A stretch of DNA of 64,000 bases, taken from positions 4,243,773-4,307,772 of the forward strand of contig JAJEKV010000025.1 in the NCBI GenBank assembly GCA_021234155.1, given 5' to 3'. Both the position numbers and the translations under genes were made by a program. Below the pieces are notes generated by a model, which saw only the letters and a list, made by a program, of their open reading frames with translations, was not told where the DNA came from and made no database searches. Origin of the DNA: Isoetes taiwanensis (taxonomy: Eukaryota; Streptophyta; Lycopodiopsida; Isoetales; Isoetaceae). Within the stretch, counting starts at the first letter, position 1. Each line of letters begins with the position of its first letter. This document shows positions 11,641 through 23,089 of the stretch, in pieces.

Positions 11641-12553
11641 TTTCTTGAGCCGAGGTCAAAGAGGTTTGTAACACTTCCCATGTTGTACGTACAATCCAAG
11701 ACTATTACGTCACCCTACCAATGTTGCATCCATGTCGACCACCCTTCATGTGTTGAGGGGATACTAGGGCAGGTTATAGCCACTAAAGTCAATTACACTT
11801 TGAACTAACATTAAGGTTACACTTTAAAGTAACTTTAGTGTTTACATATACCATGGCAAAGATAAAACTTAAGTAGTTAAATCCCTTGCCTAAAGGAGTA
11901 GTGATGCATTTGTTAATATGCTCCTAGTTCTAGAGGCCTGAAGCCCATTCGGCTCCCAGGTCAAGCCCATATGATCTTCATGGACCAACCGAGGGATTGC
12001 TATATGCTGTGTCGCAGCAAAAGCAAGATCTAGTTCAACTAGCACGAATGAGACAAAACTCTCGCTAGCTAGGGATGCAATGAAGGTTCGGAGGTTAAAG
12101 TCCTCATGATGAGGAGGTGCTAGACTGCTATTCAAACTCCAACCCTTGAAAATGGGGCCTAGATTACACGTCCACTCCATTCCACTCCATTGTTCCTCAA
12201 GGGGCTCCTAGATCTATGCTTAGTAGGGCCATCAAGCTGGATGCCGACGTGTTCGTAGGCTATTTGAGGTCGCAATATGGGCTCTACTACGGGCTCTGTG
12301 GGTTCCAAGCTTAAATTCCTACTTCCAACATCTATGGTTGATCCTATCCTCGCAAGGCTTGCAAGAGGAGGTGCTGATGGAAGTGGATCCTTAGCCTATT
12401 GGCATATCACTTGTCAACCAATCAGTAAACACTTTTGTCTTTGGAAAAGCCCCGAGACTCAGTACCCAAAGTCCTCCTTTACTTAATATCTAACTTGTGA
12501 GCTAAAGCAAATCACGGGCCTACTCTGAAGGCAAGATGATCTAACCCTATTTC
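11641..12553. other. no recognisable gene
   Basis: Several open frames of 70-100 codons on both strands, none with a known motif and none with matched splice sites. A region at 12160-12200 repeats CCACTCCATT. Nothing is called. Confidence 0.5.
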
Positions 12554-12605
12554 TCTTTAGCTTATGTGGACGCTAAGAAACCTATTCTATTCTTTAGCTT
12601 ATGTG
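12554..12605 (+). mobile_element. 22-bp LINE 3-prime fragment with perfect 15-bp target duplication
   Basis: TCTTTAGCTTATGTG occurs at 12554-12568 and again at 12591-12605. The 22 bases between them (12569-12590) read GACGCTAAGAAACC then TATTCTAT, which, with the preceding GTG, matches the terminal signature of LINE-A (GTGGACGTTAAAAA followed by TATTC units). This is best explained as an extreme 5-prime-truncated LINE insertion by target-primed reverse transcription. Confidence 0.7.
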
Positions 12606-12778
12606 TGCTATATTTGGGTATTGTGGGGTTTGTGTACATACATGCGTATGGGCTCACGTGTGTATCAAGACTCAATAGAATTGCACTAAAATATGACAAT
12701 GGAAATGAGAATGGACCCAACACGCTAGTCCTAGAACAATTATGTCGAGAGTAACGCCCAGAGTCGCATTCAATGTAA

Positions 12779-12914
12779 GGTGGTTGGGGGCAGGACCCAA
12801 CAATTACACAACTAAGCAATCTTAGAGTGGTGTGTGCATCGTATGTTCCTAGGATGATGCCAAGTGGCATGATGTAAGAACTCCGCCTCCTCCTCCTCCT
12901 CCTCCTCCTCCTCA
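12779..12914 (+). mobile_element. LINE 3-prime fragment with CTC-repeat tail
   Basis: The body (about 12779-12882) starts GGTGGTTGGGGGCAGGACCC and ends AGTGGCATGATGTAAGAACTC, followed by about nine CCT/CTC units to 12914. The reverse complement of 54343-54434 has the same body, with a TATC tail instead. It lacks any coding part, so it is a 5-prime-truncated insertion. It is relatively diverged from the copy at 54 kb. Confidence 0.65.
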
Positions 12915-13406
12915 TATAAAGTAACGTGGCTTCCTTGCAAATATATTACATTGTTCTACATGCATTCTTCAAAGTGAAATGATCCTTGCTTATACAAGAA
13001 TAATGCCACATAATCTACTTTCATGCTAAATGCAAAACTTTTACTTCCCTCCTCCTCCAAGCCAACTAGCATCAACATAAGATTTTAGATTATCGTGTTG
13101 CATCTAAGAAAGTTTAATATCATGGTTGATTGTGGCTTTCAAATGCTTCAAATGCTACTGCATAATGTATGATCTCGTGAAAAATGGTACGATACTCTAC
13201 CATTAATATTCAGTATAACTAGATTGAATGCCACTAAATGTCAGGCCCATTAGGGGCGCAGATCGCGATCTTGTGCGCCTTCTACTATGCCTCTATAATT
13301 GCCAGAAAATCTTCCAACAAGTTTGACCGGCACCATCTATACCACGATTATTCCATATGCATAATCAAAGGCTGGGACACATTTGAAGGATAGAATATGG
13401 CATAAT
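12915..13406. other. no recognisable gene
   Basis: AT-rich sequence with no open frame of note and no repeat seen. Confidence 0.5.
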
Positions 13407-13477
13407 ATAGAATAGAATAGAATAGAATAGAATAGAATAGAATAGAATAGAATAGAATAGAATAGAATAGAATAGAA
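13407..13477. repeat. AATAG pentanucleotide microsatellite
   Basis: About 14 perfect AATAG units. The motif is the reverse complement of the TATTC tail of LINE-A, but the flanking sequence on the 3-prime side (TTGGAGCATC) does not match the LINE-A terminal signature. It is therefore either an independent microsatellite or a tail whose body was lost. Confidence 0.9.
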
Positions 13478-13729
13478 TTGGAGCATCTCAAAAGTATATG
13501 GTGTTCATCTTCAAGGACCTATAATTGGCAACATGCACACATACTCACCTCTCTTGACAATTGCGGCACTTCCCACCTACATTCAATTCGTAGCTGGTGG
13601 GATCCTATATAAAGTGATGCAAATAGTCACAAGCTTCTTCCTGGATAAAGAAGGAAGCAAATAAGCTTATGGTACATATTCTAAATGAGGTGTGCTCAGG
13701 ACAACCTCGCTCGTCGGATCCGTTGGTTC

Positions 13730-14264
13730 TGTTAGAAAATATTGACTAAGCTTTAATGAAAAATCACTTGTTGAACAATGAACTAGGCAACCAACTTTAC
13801 TTGTATCTCTATAGTCTAATGCTTCAAGTTAAACCATTCAAACCATTAAATTGAAGGCATTGGAGCAATTGTCAATAGACTATATCTCGAACATCATTTG
13901 CCTTATACAAAAAATACAACACAGCAAATGATCACACTACCGTGATCAATCAACCGGATCACACCTGCTCCCTTGTTCATCGCATTCCCCTTGATTATAT
14001 AGAAGTCTTCCGGAGGTGTAGCAGTCGGTCAAGCTGCCATGACCGTCGCCTCGATCCAGCAATGGAATTATCTTATTGGTCTAGCACTGTTCATTCTAAT
14101 TTAACAAAACCTTATCCTTATGAAACATAACCGACTAAAATATGGGTCATATCTCTATAGAATTAAGGCATCAATGATATTTAACCATTACTTTCTCTAA
14201 AGTATGAGTATGCAGAAGTTCTTCCTCTTAAGCCTGAATATGCTGACATTACATATTTGCAACA
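13730..14264 (-). repeat. 3-prime LTR of the copia element
   Basis: 535 bp, starting TGTTAGAAAATATTGACTAA and ending TTTGCAACA as read on the plus strand. It matches the LTR at 24124 closely. It lacks an internal block of about 23 bp present in the other LTR (near 24585-24609) and has about 6 extra bases near its end, so the two LTRs have diverged by indels and a few substitutions since insertion. Confidence 0.93.
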
Positions 14265-14276
14265 TTCCCCTTAATG
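14265..14276 (-). other. polypurine tract of the copia element
   Basis: Read on the minus strand, CATTAAGGGGAA lies immediately before the 3-prime LTR start TGTTGC. A purine run in this place primes plus-strand DNA synthesis in LTR retrotransposons. Confidence 0.8.
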
Positions 14277-14302
14277 TCACATATTCATATTCTGATATGA
14301 AC

Positions 14303-17300
14303 TTACGCTGTTATATCAAGCTGCACTGACTTGTGACTGTATTCTTCTGCTTCCTTGATCTTTACTGTACTTACTCCATCTGGTTTTGTACCATTAATTC
14401 CAATATTCACCTGTAACTTCAAGAACCTGTGTGCTGGTAATACTTTAGTAAGAATGTCTGCAGTTTGGTCTTCTGTATTTTTGTATTCCACAGTAATAAT
14501 TCCCTTTGCAATCATATCTCTGATAAAATGTATTTGAAGCTCATTATGCTTTGTCCTTTCGTGCAGCACAGGGTTTTTAGCTATGGCTATACAACTAACA
14601 TTATCAATAAACAATGTGGTAGGCTTATCTTGAACTGCTCCTATTTCACTCAACAATCTTCTAACCCAAACAACTTCTCTACTGGCTAATGAGGCTGCAT
14701 TATATTCAGCTTCAGCGGTTGACATGGCTATGCAACTTGTTTTTTGCTTCTCCAAGACACTGTGCTTCCACCAATCTGCAAGATATACCCAGAGGTAGAT
14801 TCTCTTGTGTCCAAATCTCCACCCCAATCTGCATCTGAATATGCAGTTAGTTCCAAGTTTCTATTTGTGAAGGTTAAACCTTCATTGCAAGTTTCCTTCA
14901 AAAACCTTAATATCCTTTTGGCAGCAAGCCAATGCTGTTTTCCATAATTGTTTCCAAACCTACTAAGTAGGTTAACACTATATGCTATATCTGGTCTACT
15001 GCAGTTGGCTATATACAAGAGACATCCCACCAATTCTCTATATGGATATTTATCCATTTGTGCCATTTCATCTTCAGTTTTAGAACTTGAGCCACACCTT
15101 AATTTCAGTCCTGTTGCTAGTGGAGTTTTCACACCTTTGCAGTTAACCATTCCAAATTTTTCCAACATACCTTGTATGTTATATCTTTGTGTCAAAGTTA
15201 TTCTTTTCTCCTCTCGATTCCTGTGCACTTCAATACCAAGCAATTTTTGCAACATACCCAGGTCTGTCATTTGAAATCTGTTACTTAGCACAGTTTTGCA
15301 GAAATTTAAGCATTCCAAATTGTTTGCAACTATTATGCAGTGATCAGCATACAAAGCAATAAAGCAGAAATTTACCTTCTCCTTGTAAACATACAAATTA
15401 CCTTCATTTTGGAGTTTAACAAATCCTTGCTCCTTCAAGAAGTTATCCATGCATAAGTACCATTGCCTTGGTGACTGTTTGAGCCCATAAACAGCTCGTT
15501 TAAGCTTCCATACTACATTCCCCTTTTGTTCAAAACCCTTTGCTTGCTGCATAAATATCTCTTCATCAAGTTTAGCATTTAAAAAAACAGTGTTCACATC
15601 CATATGATGGATTTCAAGGTCCAAAGCATTTGCATATGCCAGGAGTATTCTCAAACTAGTCAACTTAATTATTGGAGAAAATGTTTCCTCATAATCAATC
15701 CCCCTTTTTTGTGAAAAACCTTGAGCTACTAACCTGGCCTTGAATTTCCTTTTGCCATCATTGTCAATTTTTATTTTATAAATCCATTTATTTCCAACTA
15801 TATTTTTGTATTACGGTTTTCAACAACTTCATAAGTTTACGTTACGTCAAAAGATTCCATCTCCTTATCCATGGCTATCTTCCACTCATTTGCATTCTCA
15901 CTGGTCATAGCTTCTTCATAACTCTGTGGTATACTTGGTTCAAGTATTGCCATAATTTCATTTATTTCTATATCATTCCTTTGGAGTCTTTTTGATGTAC
16001 CAGTACTTGTCCTTCCAAAATCATCATAGTGTATATTCTTATTCCCTTCCATTAGTTTCTCAACTTCTGTTTTTCTGATTTTTCTGCCCTGTTGAGCCTC
16101 TTTGTTCTCCACTTCAGCGTGTGTATGTTCACCTTTATCCTCTTTGTTAATGTCCTCATCTTGTTTTGTATTTGTTTCTTCCTTTTCATCATCATCAATA
16201 TCCTGCTGTGAGTAGCTAGTCTTTCCCTGTACATTTTCAATAAACAAGTCTGCCCTATTGTCTATTTCTTTTCTATCCTTATAAAGTATCATCTCATTGA
16301 ACCTAACATCTCTTCCAACAACAATTTTTCTTCTTTCAGGAATATATAGTCTATAACCTTTAGACTGTTCATCATAGCCTACCATGAAACATCTAATTGC
16401 TCGGTCATCCAATTTTTTTCTTTCTTCTTTTTGAATATGCAAGAAAGAAGTACTACCAAATACTCGAAAAGATTCATACCTTATTTTTGAGTTGCTCCAC
16501 AGATCTTCTGCTATTTGTCCATTTAGACTTATCAGGGGAACTTTATTTTGTATAAATACTGCATTCTTAACTGCCTCCTCCCATAAGAAATTAGGTAAAC
16601 CAGATTGTTTGAGCATTGCTCTCACGGAATCAAGAATTGACCTGTTTTTTCTTTCAGCCACTCCATTTTGTTGTGGCGTATGACTACAAGTTACTTGTCT
16701 CCTAATCCCTTTCTCTTTGCAGTAATTTTTGAAAATGCCATTTACATACTCACCTCCTCTGTCAGATCTCAGGATTTTTATTTTCTTTCCTGTACTCCTT
16801 TCTGCCTCTGTCTCAAATATCCTATATGCTTTATAGGTTTGATTTTTGCTTGTCAAGAAGAAACATCTAGTATATCTAGAGTAGTCATCTATAAAAGTAA
16901 TAAAGTACCTGCTGCCTTGCAGACTTTTCACATTTATGGGGCCACAGAGATCCGTGTGGATTAATTCCAACAAATCACTTGCTCGTCCTTGTCTCCTTGG
17001 AAATGGTAACCTAGAACTTTTGCCAACCATGCATCCATAACATACTGATTCATCTCCTTCTGCTGCAATTATTAGTCCTCTTTTTGCCATTTCTCTGATG
17101 CTATTCATGTTGACATGCCCTAGTCTCTCATGCCACAATTTCAAGGTGGGCATGTGAACAGAATTTAAGCTTCCAAACAAATTTTTATTATAGAATCCAA
17201 ACAGGTTTCCAACTCTTTTTGCAAGAAACTTGATTTTATTATCTTTAAACACTTTACAACATTTCTTGTCAAAGACAAGTATAAAATCCATGTCTACTAG

Positions 17301-17511
17301 TTGGCTGACCGAAATCAAGTTTCTCATTATTTTTGGAACAGCAAGTACATCATGCAAGTTTACTAGATTCCCTTCCAAATCATAAAGTGCAAGCATCCCT
17401 GATTCATTCACTTCTTGAAGTTTGCCATCTCCCATTTGCACGAAAGTTCCCCTTCTTTTCTTTTTCTCCTTGAGGGCATCAGTAGTTCTAACTACTGATC
17501 TCTCAGCTCCA
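14303..17511 (-). pseudogene. copia pol: protease C-part, integrase, RT and RNase H (frameshifted)
   Basis: From the LINE insertion point the frame reads the remainder of the protease (SGAERSVVRTTDALKEKK). The GAG-pre-integrase zinc region follows with HERLGH and CYGC. The integrase core keeps all three acidic residues, in HTDLCGP, RSDRGGEY and QNGVAERKN (17441-15837). A frameshift or gap near 15836 precedes the RT (15663-14728), which has HHMDVNTVFLNA and then ALYADHCIIV. The second Asp of the usual catalytic pair is His here, so RT should be inactive. Another one-base shift near 14735 separates the RNase H part (14827-14303), which keeps SDADWGG, STAEAEY and FIDNVSC. The polyprotein normally supplies all enzymes for replication. 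This copy cannot encode an active set. Confidence 0.93.
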
Positions 17512-17703
17512 CTATCTATAATAGAATAGAATAGAATAGAGGTTTAACAATATAACCTCACCATTGGCGCTCTGCCTTTTTGGTGCCCGACGGCAAAACT
17601 TCTCGAGCTCATAACTTGAGCTAGAGACATCAGAATCAGGTGATTTCAGGCTCGTTGGAAAGCTTATGCCTGGATCTTTCCAACGACATATGACTCGGAC
17701 CAT

Positions 17704-18733
17704 TTGCATCCTTATACATTTCAGCTTTTTGGACTTTTTGATTTCGGGACTGCTTTTTATTATAGATCAGCCCATTTTGGCCCTTTGGAAGTAATGGCTC
17801 CTTCAATTCCTCTGCAGCAGCTAGGGGACTTTTCTATGGTGGGTATTAATCCCTTTGATCAGCCAAATTCGTCAGGGCCTGCTCGTCACCCCTTGAAGTC
17901 TCTCAGATCCACGAACAAAGATAACGGTTACAAAGGTGATGTAACTCGATCTCTCAATAAAGATGCTCATCTTAAACAGTAGACATTAAATAGGGCATTG
18001 CATCTTTACTCTCAACGGGATAAGCGTTGTCCATCGCAAATTCCCACAGGTGTTGGTGGAGCAAATGGCCCAGACGAACCTCCAACATGCGTTGGAGGTT
18101 CAACACATGATGATGGAGAGCAGATTGCATCCGTTACAGGTGTTGGCAGTGCAACTGGCCCAGACGAACCTCCAACACGCGTTGGAGGTTCACCACATGG
18201 TGCTGATGCTGATGGGGAGCAGGTGCATCTGCTACGGTGTTGGAAGTGCATATCGTTCAGCCACACCTCCAACATGCGTTGGAGGTTCAACTCAGGATGA
18301 TGAAAGGGAGCGGACTGCTGAGGCATTGACCCCAGATGATTTCTCCAAGGTCCCTCGTCCAGCACGTCTTCCTCTCTATGTCAATTTGCTTCAAAAAGAT
18401 CTAGAGAACAAGCTTGACATTCTTACAGCTACTTTGCACATGCAGCAACAAGAGATGACACAATTTCAATGTGCATTGAGGTCTGAATTGGCAAAGTGTC
18501 GTGAACTTTGTTCTTGCAGCTCCAGCGGCGAAATTCATCTTGAACATGCAAAGCTTTGGGAAGCAATTGAAGGCGCAAAGTTGGAGTTTGCTGCTTGTCA
18601 TATGACTGTGGAGCACCTAATAGTTGATATTGGCAAGCAAAGACAAGATTTACTCCGCCATGTCTCTAAGGTGTCTACGAGTTGTAATACTCGCATGCGA
18701 GCATTGGAAGAAAGCATGACTGTCAAGTGGTAG
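17704..18733 (+). pseudogene. LINE-A ORF1, coiled-coil type, frameshifted
   Basis: The frame starting at 17704 runs to a stop at 17980-17982, continues in the same frame to about 18235, and then shifts into a frame that runs to 18733. The middle part holds three degenerate repeats encoding PPT-x-VGGS (18047-18300). The C-terminal part (about 18330-18733) is rich in Leu, Gln and Glu with heptad-like spacing, including LLQKDLENKLDILTATLHMQ, consistent with a coiled coil that would trimerise an ORF1 RNA-binding protein. No zinc knuckle or RRM is visible. The role as ORF1 is inferred from position before the endonuclease ORF. Confidence 0.6.
18047..18300 (+). repeat. tandem repeats with a near-palindromic core in LINE-A ORF1
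   Basis: Three units of roughly 70-95 bp start with CAGGTGTTGG and contain CCTCCAACATGCGTTGGAGG or its CACGCG variant. The core can fold into a hairpin with 8-bp arms (CCTCCAAC and GTTGGAGG). Units keep the reading frame in the first two copies. Confidence 0.75.
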
Positions 18734-19649
18734 AGCTTGCTAAGGACACATCTAGTCGAAGTTCTTGCCTTGGAACGCGTTCCTATTCTCATGCAACTAA
18801 GGCACCTCCAACTTCTTCTTCCAAAGATCATGGTCCTAATGTGAGATCCATGCCTAGTTCATCCTCCTCCCAATTTCAAAACTCTCATGTAACGGGGTTT
18901 TGCATCTACATCCCGCATCTACATCTGCTTTCGGTAGAGGCGTAGAGAATACATTGATAGGCACAACCCGTCCGGTGTAATCTGGTAATTAAGTGGCATG
19001 CCGGAAAAGAAGCATCGAGAGGACTTGCAACAGAAGGTACAGGACTTTGGTGTTAGCTAAATTGGACTTCACAACACCGGTTGTTGTCAACTGCACATAG
19101 GGTTGGAGCATTGCAGCCCCACCACCCGCATAGTGAAATTCTGATTTAAAAAATTTGAGTACTAAAATGGATATCCTCAAGCGGGCTAAGCAATTGAAAG
19201 AGACATCTCTCTATCACGGATTTTGATCTTACTAAGTCCCAACAGTTAGCCGGGCCTTGAAATTTTGCAAAAGGTCCGGGGACATTCAAAAGAATGGTAG
19301 TAAAGTCGCAGCGATTATTGGAAAACTACGTATTTTTACACCATCACATGCAACCTTTGGTCGACGCCTTTCATCATGCTAAGGCCACTCGATACTGCTG
19401 GTGTTAAAGTCCATTCTCCCATTTCCCATGCACATACCAATGCTGCAAATCGCCTCGTGTTGTTCCATCTTACGCACCCACCACATCTTCTTACGCTCCA
19501 AGGCCATTCCTCTCATGATGTTGCTAATGGTACCCTTGATCTTTGCTTCTTAGCTGGCGATGTTGTCTTTGCTCTTCTTCTTTGCCGCCTCTATTGCTCC
19601 AGCCTCCTTAGTTCGCACTGCTCATACCTCAAATGTACCTTCCTAGGAA

Positions 19650-22600
19650 ATGTGCCTTCGGTTGGTGTCCTGGAATTGTCGAGGTTTTCCCTGGCGTAAA
19701 GGTGATGGCTTGAATCCCATTGCAAAAGATATGGATATCATTCTGCTCATGGAAACGTGGGAGCATTCAGCCAAACGACTACCTCATTATTTAATGAATG
19801 TCATGGGCAACGAGGTTGCGGTGGAGTTGCTTGCTATTTCAAGGATGCCCTTGCTCCATATATCATGCTTCATAAAGCTGATAGATATAATCGCTACATG
19901 TGGATCAAACTTCATTGCCACAATAGTAGTACCATTTTTGTTGCTGCCTGTTATTTCCCACCTACATCATCACCTTTTTATGATGAATATGATGTCGCTC
20001 GCAGTGATCCTTATGGTGATCTTTATGATGACATTGCTCAATTCAAACAGTTGGGGCATGTTATTCTTCTTGGTGATTTCAATGCTCGCACTGCTGAAAT
20101 GCAAGTCTCAACTCATACTTGAGGATGTTAAGTGACCCTTTATGGATGTCTGCTAATGATACGATCTTTCCACGTTCATCGCGGATGCTAATAAACCCGT
20201 CTCAACATTTGGAAGGGAGCTCATCCAGTTGTGTGAAGTCTTTGAGATGGTACTTTGTAATGGCTTAGAGCAATGGCCACACTCTAAAGGTATTACATGT
20301 AGATAGGATAGGCAGGGTGGTGGTACTAGTGTTGTTGATTATGTCATTTCCCAAGTGCAAGCCTTGGATCTCATTTTAGATTTTCGAATTGGCACAAGGC
20401 ATAGAGATGAGGAGATAAAATCTGATCACTATCCACTTTATTTGTCATTAAAGTGGCAGCTTCCACCTCTTCAACCCATTGCTATCCAGGCTCCTGTCCC
20501 TCGCATTCGCTTGACTTATTCTAGATCTTTTGAATATGAACAGACATTAGCTCCTGCGCTTGCAGGTATTTTGGATTACCCAACTCTTCAAGAGCGTAAT
20601 GCAGAATTTGCTGATACTTTGCTTACTTCTGATGTCTCTTGCTTTGGTACACGCACTTCTGGTGTTGCTCATGCTGGTAGGAAATCCTTTCCTAGAAATG
20701 CCTGGTTTGATGAAGACTGCAAGCAGCTTAAAAAACAATTGCGAATGATAGTTGAGCCAGATACGCGACATAATGCCATTCATAATTATAAGTCTGTTTT
20801 GAAATGCAAGAAGGCACGCTTTGTTGCTGAGCACCAGAAGCAAATGTTTGAATTACTGCTACATGAGCCTCGGACCTTCTGGCGCAAAATATTATATCGA
20901 CCACCTCCTACCCTTGGACATATTTCTATGCAGCAATGGGATGAGCGATTGGTCCACTTATATGATCATCCTGGGGTCCTTAATTCTGTGCCTCCTTTGG
21001 TAGGTGATATTCTTCAATTCACAGAGGAGGAAGTCAAAGAAGGATTGCGGCATCTATCTAATGGCAAGTCTCCTGATCTTCAAGGTTTGCAAGCAGAATT
21101 GCTTAAATGGGGGGGTCCGCTATTGCTTCCAATCATCACTACTCTTTTAAATCAAGCTTTGCAAGAAGGCTTGCCAGAAACTTGGGCTGTCAGTAAGGTC
21201 GTACCAATTTACAAAGCAGGTGATAAGCATGACCCTTCTAATTATCGCATGATCATGGTAAGTTCCATATTTTGAAAGCTCTTAGCCAGTCTTACTGAGA
21301 AGCGGTTGACATCATGGGCGAGAACATACCGCGTGTACGTTTTGTAGGGCGGTAGGGCTTTTCGTCCATGCCATTCTACAATAGACCATATTTTCACATT
21401 CGCATGCTTATTGAACATAGTGAAGTTTGAAACAAGACCTCTATATATGCTTTGTGGATTTTACTTCTGCTTTTGATCTGATTTCACGCGAGCTTCTTTG
21501 GCGCTTCGCGGCGCAGGGTTCCACAAGATCTTCAAAATGCAGTTTATCGGCTCTATGAAAGGGTTTTGCTAAATTTCCAGCATCCGGTACTCAAATCACT
21601 AGCAATATTGGAGTTAAATCGGGGTTGTCCTTTATCTCCTACACTCTTTGGCTTGTACATTGATCAATTGGAAGAATGGCTTGATAATCATGGCGTGAGA
21701 GGTCCACATTTGGCACACTATATCATTAGGCAACTTATAATACGGTGATGATGTTTCCTTAAAGCACATCATACTGCTAGTATCGCGACAACGCGTTTAC
21801 ATGCTCTGCCGCGGTTTACGTGAGAACAGTCTGCGTGTTAATCTGCAAAAGACCAAGCTTTTGGTAGTTCAATCTTCTCGTCACAATGTTCCCCTATGCA
21901 CTATGATAGCCATGAAGTTGAAGTTGTATATCTTGGTGTAAATTACAGTAAGAACACACTTTGGGAGCGATGTATTACCAAGCGGGTGGGCTGGATGGAT
22001 GGAAACACTCTATGCAATGCAAAACAATTGTTTTACGCGCAGAAATTCATGATTAGCCACGGAAAGCCCACTTGTTTGGGGCTTTGGTAGAGCCTGTTTT
22101 TCTTGTATGGTTACGAAGTGTGGGGGCACGCCATTAGTGCTAAGCGCTTGGGAGAGCTTGGGCGGGTGCAAAAGTCCTTTCTCACTTACGACCTTGGAGT
22201 TAAAACAACGGTGCCCTATGCTATTCTTTTACAAAGAGGCGGGTTTTGGCCTCTTCAACATTCTGCCATGAAGCGCCATCTCCACTATATCTGCAAGGTG
22301 CACCACATGGATGATGTTAGGTATCCTGTTCTTGCACTTGCCATGGCTGAATCTCCTCAGCGTTTGAAACGATGTTGGAAAGAGCATTGCACTACATGGT
22401 TTGCCCGTTGGGCTGTGCAACCAGAGCAATGCCTGATGCTTGCCAGTTCTGATCCTGAGCTTTTGCAACAATATCTTAATGGTCGTTTTTCTCAAAAGAT
22501 ATGGGACGCAGTTACTTTGGCCCAAGTGGCGGGTCATTATCATGCACACATAAATCCCACTTTGGCACCAGGGCCCCAAGCTTATTTGCTTGCTTCATTG

Positions 22601-22804
22601 TCCAGGAACAAGCTTGTAGCTATTGCATCAATTCGCACGGGGTCCCACAGGCTACGGATTGAGACAGGTAGATGGGAGCGGCCGCAATTGCGAGAAGCGA
22701 GACTATGTGCACATTGCCGATTCACGAGGTTATTGAAGATGAAAGCCATACTCTTACGAGTTGCCACCTTTTTTGAGATAGTCGGAATCATTTTTCGACC
22801 TTAG
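19650..22804 (+). pseudogene. LINE-A ORF2: endonuclease and reverse transcriptase, decayed
   Basis: ORF2 proteins nick the target and copy the LINE RNA there. The endonuclease starts LRLVSWNCRGF and ILLMETWEH. After a one-base shift near 19790 it continues with VILLGDFNAR and, at 20355 onward, KSDHYPLYL, giving the W-N, E, GDFN and SDH motifs of AP-type endonucleases. The RT part has SNGKSPDLQGLQAELLKWGG and KVVPIYKAGDKHDPSNYR, then stops near 21275. Later pieces show NRGCPLSPTLFGLYIDQLEEW and a frame-shifted YGDDVSL (21741-21760), where the catalytic YxDD box lies. The C-terminal part (22103-22804) has ASIRTGSHRLRIETGRW and a Cys/His cluster that continues in a shifted frame. At least five disruptions are visible. 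Confidence 0.88.
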
Positions 22805-23077
22805 CATTCCATTCCACGCTTCCACAACTTCTCAGCGCACCATCTGTGCATGACTTGGCATTATACATACTTGAGGTTCTAGATAAACGTCTGCAATTAC
22901 TGAGCCCTCAGTAGTTATTATCTAAGCTTGTCTAGTATCATCATTACTGCAAAGGTTTTTCCCTTGAAAACCTTTCGAGGCAGGGTTTTTTAATCCTAGT
23001 AGTAATGATTGTACTAGCCCATTGTATAGGTCCCATGACCTATTGGTCTCCGTGGACGTTAAAAAAACTATTCTATT
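22805..23077 (+). other. LINE-A 3-prime UTR and tail
   Basis: Contains ACTGAGCCCTCAGTAGT and CCCTTGAAAACCTTTCGAGG (a short inverted repeat around GAAAACCTTTC). It then has TAGTAATGATTGTACTAG and TTGGTCTCCGTGGACGTTAAA, followed by the TATTC tail. The same sequence ends the copy at 27.4 kb and, partly, the reverse-strand fragments at 50.0 and 60.5 kb. Confidence 0.85.
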
Positions 23078-23089
23078 CTATCTATAATA

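Larger units (their letters stand above)
17524..23077 (+). mobile_element. LINE-A: non-LTR retrotransposon nested in the copia protease
   Basis: The insertion is flanked by the perfect 12-bp duplication CTATCTATAATA (17512-17523 and 23078-23089), typical of target-primed reverse transcription. It carries an ORF1 region, an ORF2 with endonuclease and reverse transcriptase remnants, and a 3-prime end GTGGACGTTAAAAAAA followed by CTATTCTATT. The 5-prime end begins with GAATAGAATAGAATAGAGG, the reverse complement of the tail motif. Many frameshifts and stops mark it as decayed. A truncated copy lies at 27.4 kb, and further 3-prime ends occur elsewhere in the window. Confidence 0.92.

Noticed and set aside
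12562-12915. Arg-rich open frame at the CTC repeat
   Set aside because: Translated microsatellite; no start context or known domain.
13407-13477. AATAG tract as a minus-strand LINE-A tail
   Set aside because: The adjacent sequence does not show the LINE terminal signature, so only a plain microsatellite is supported.
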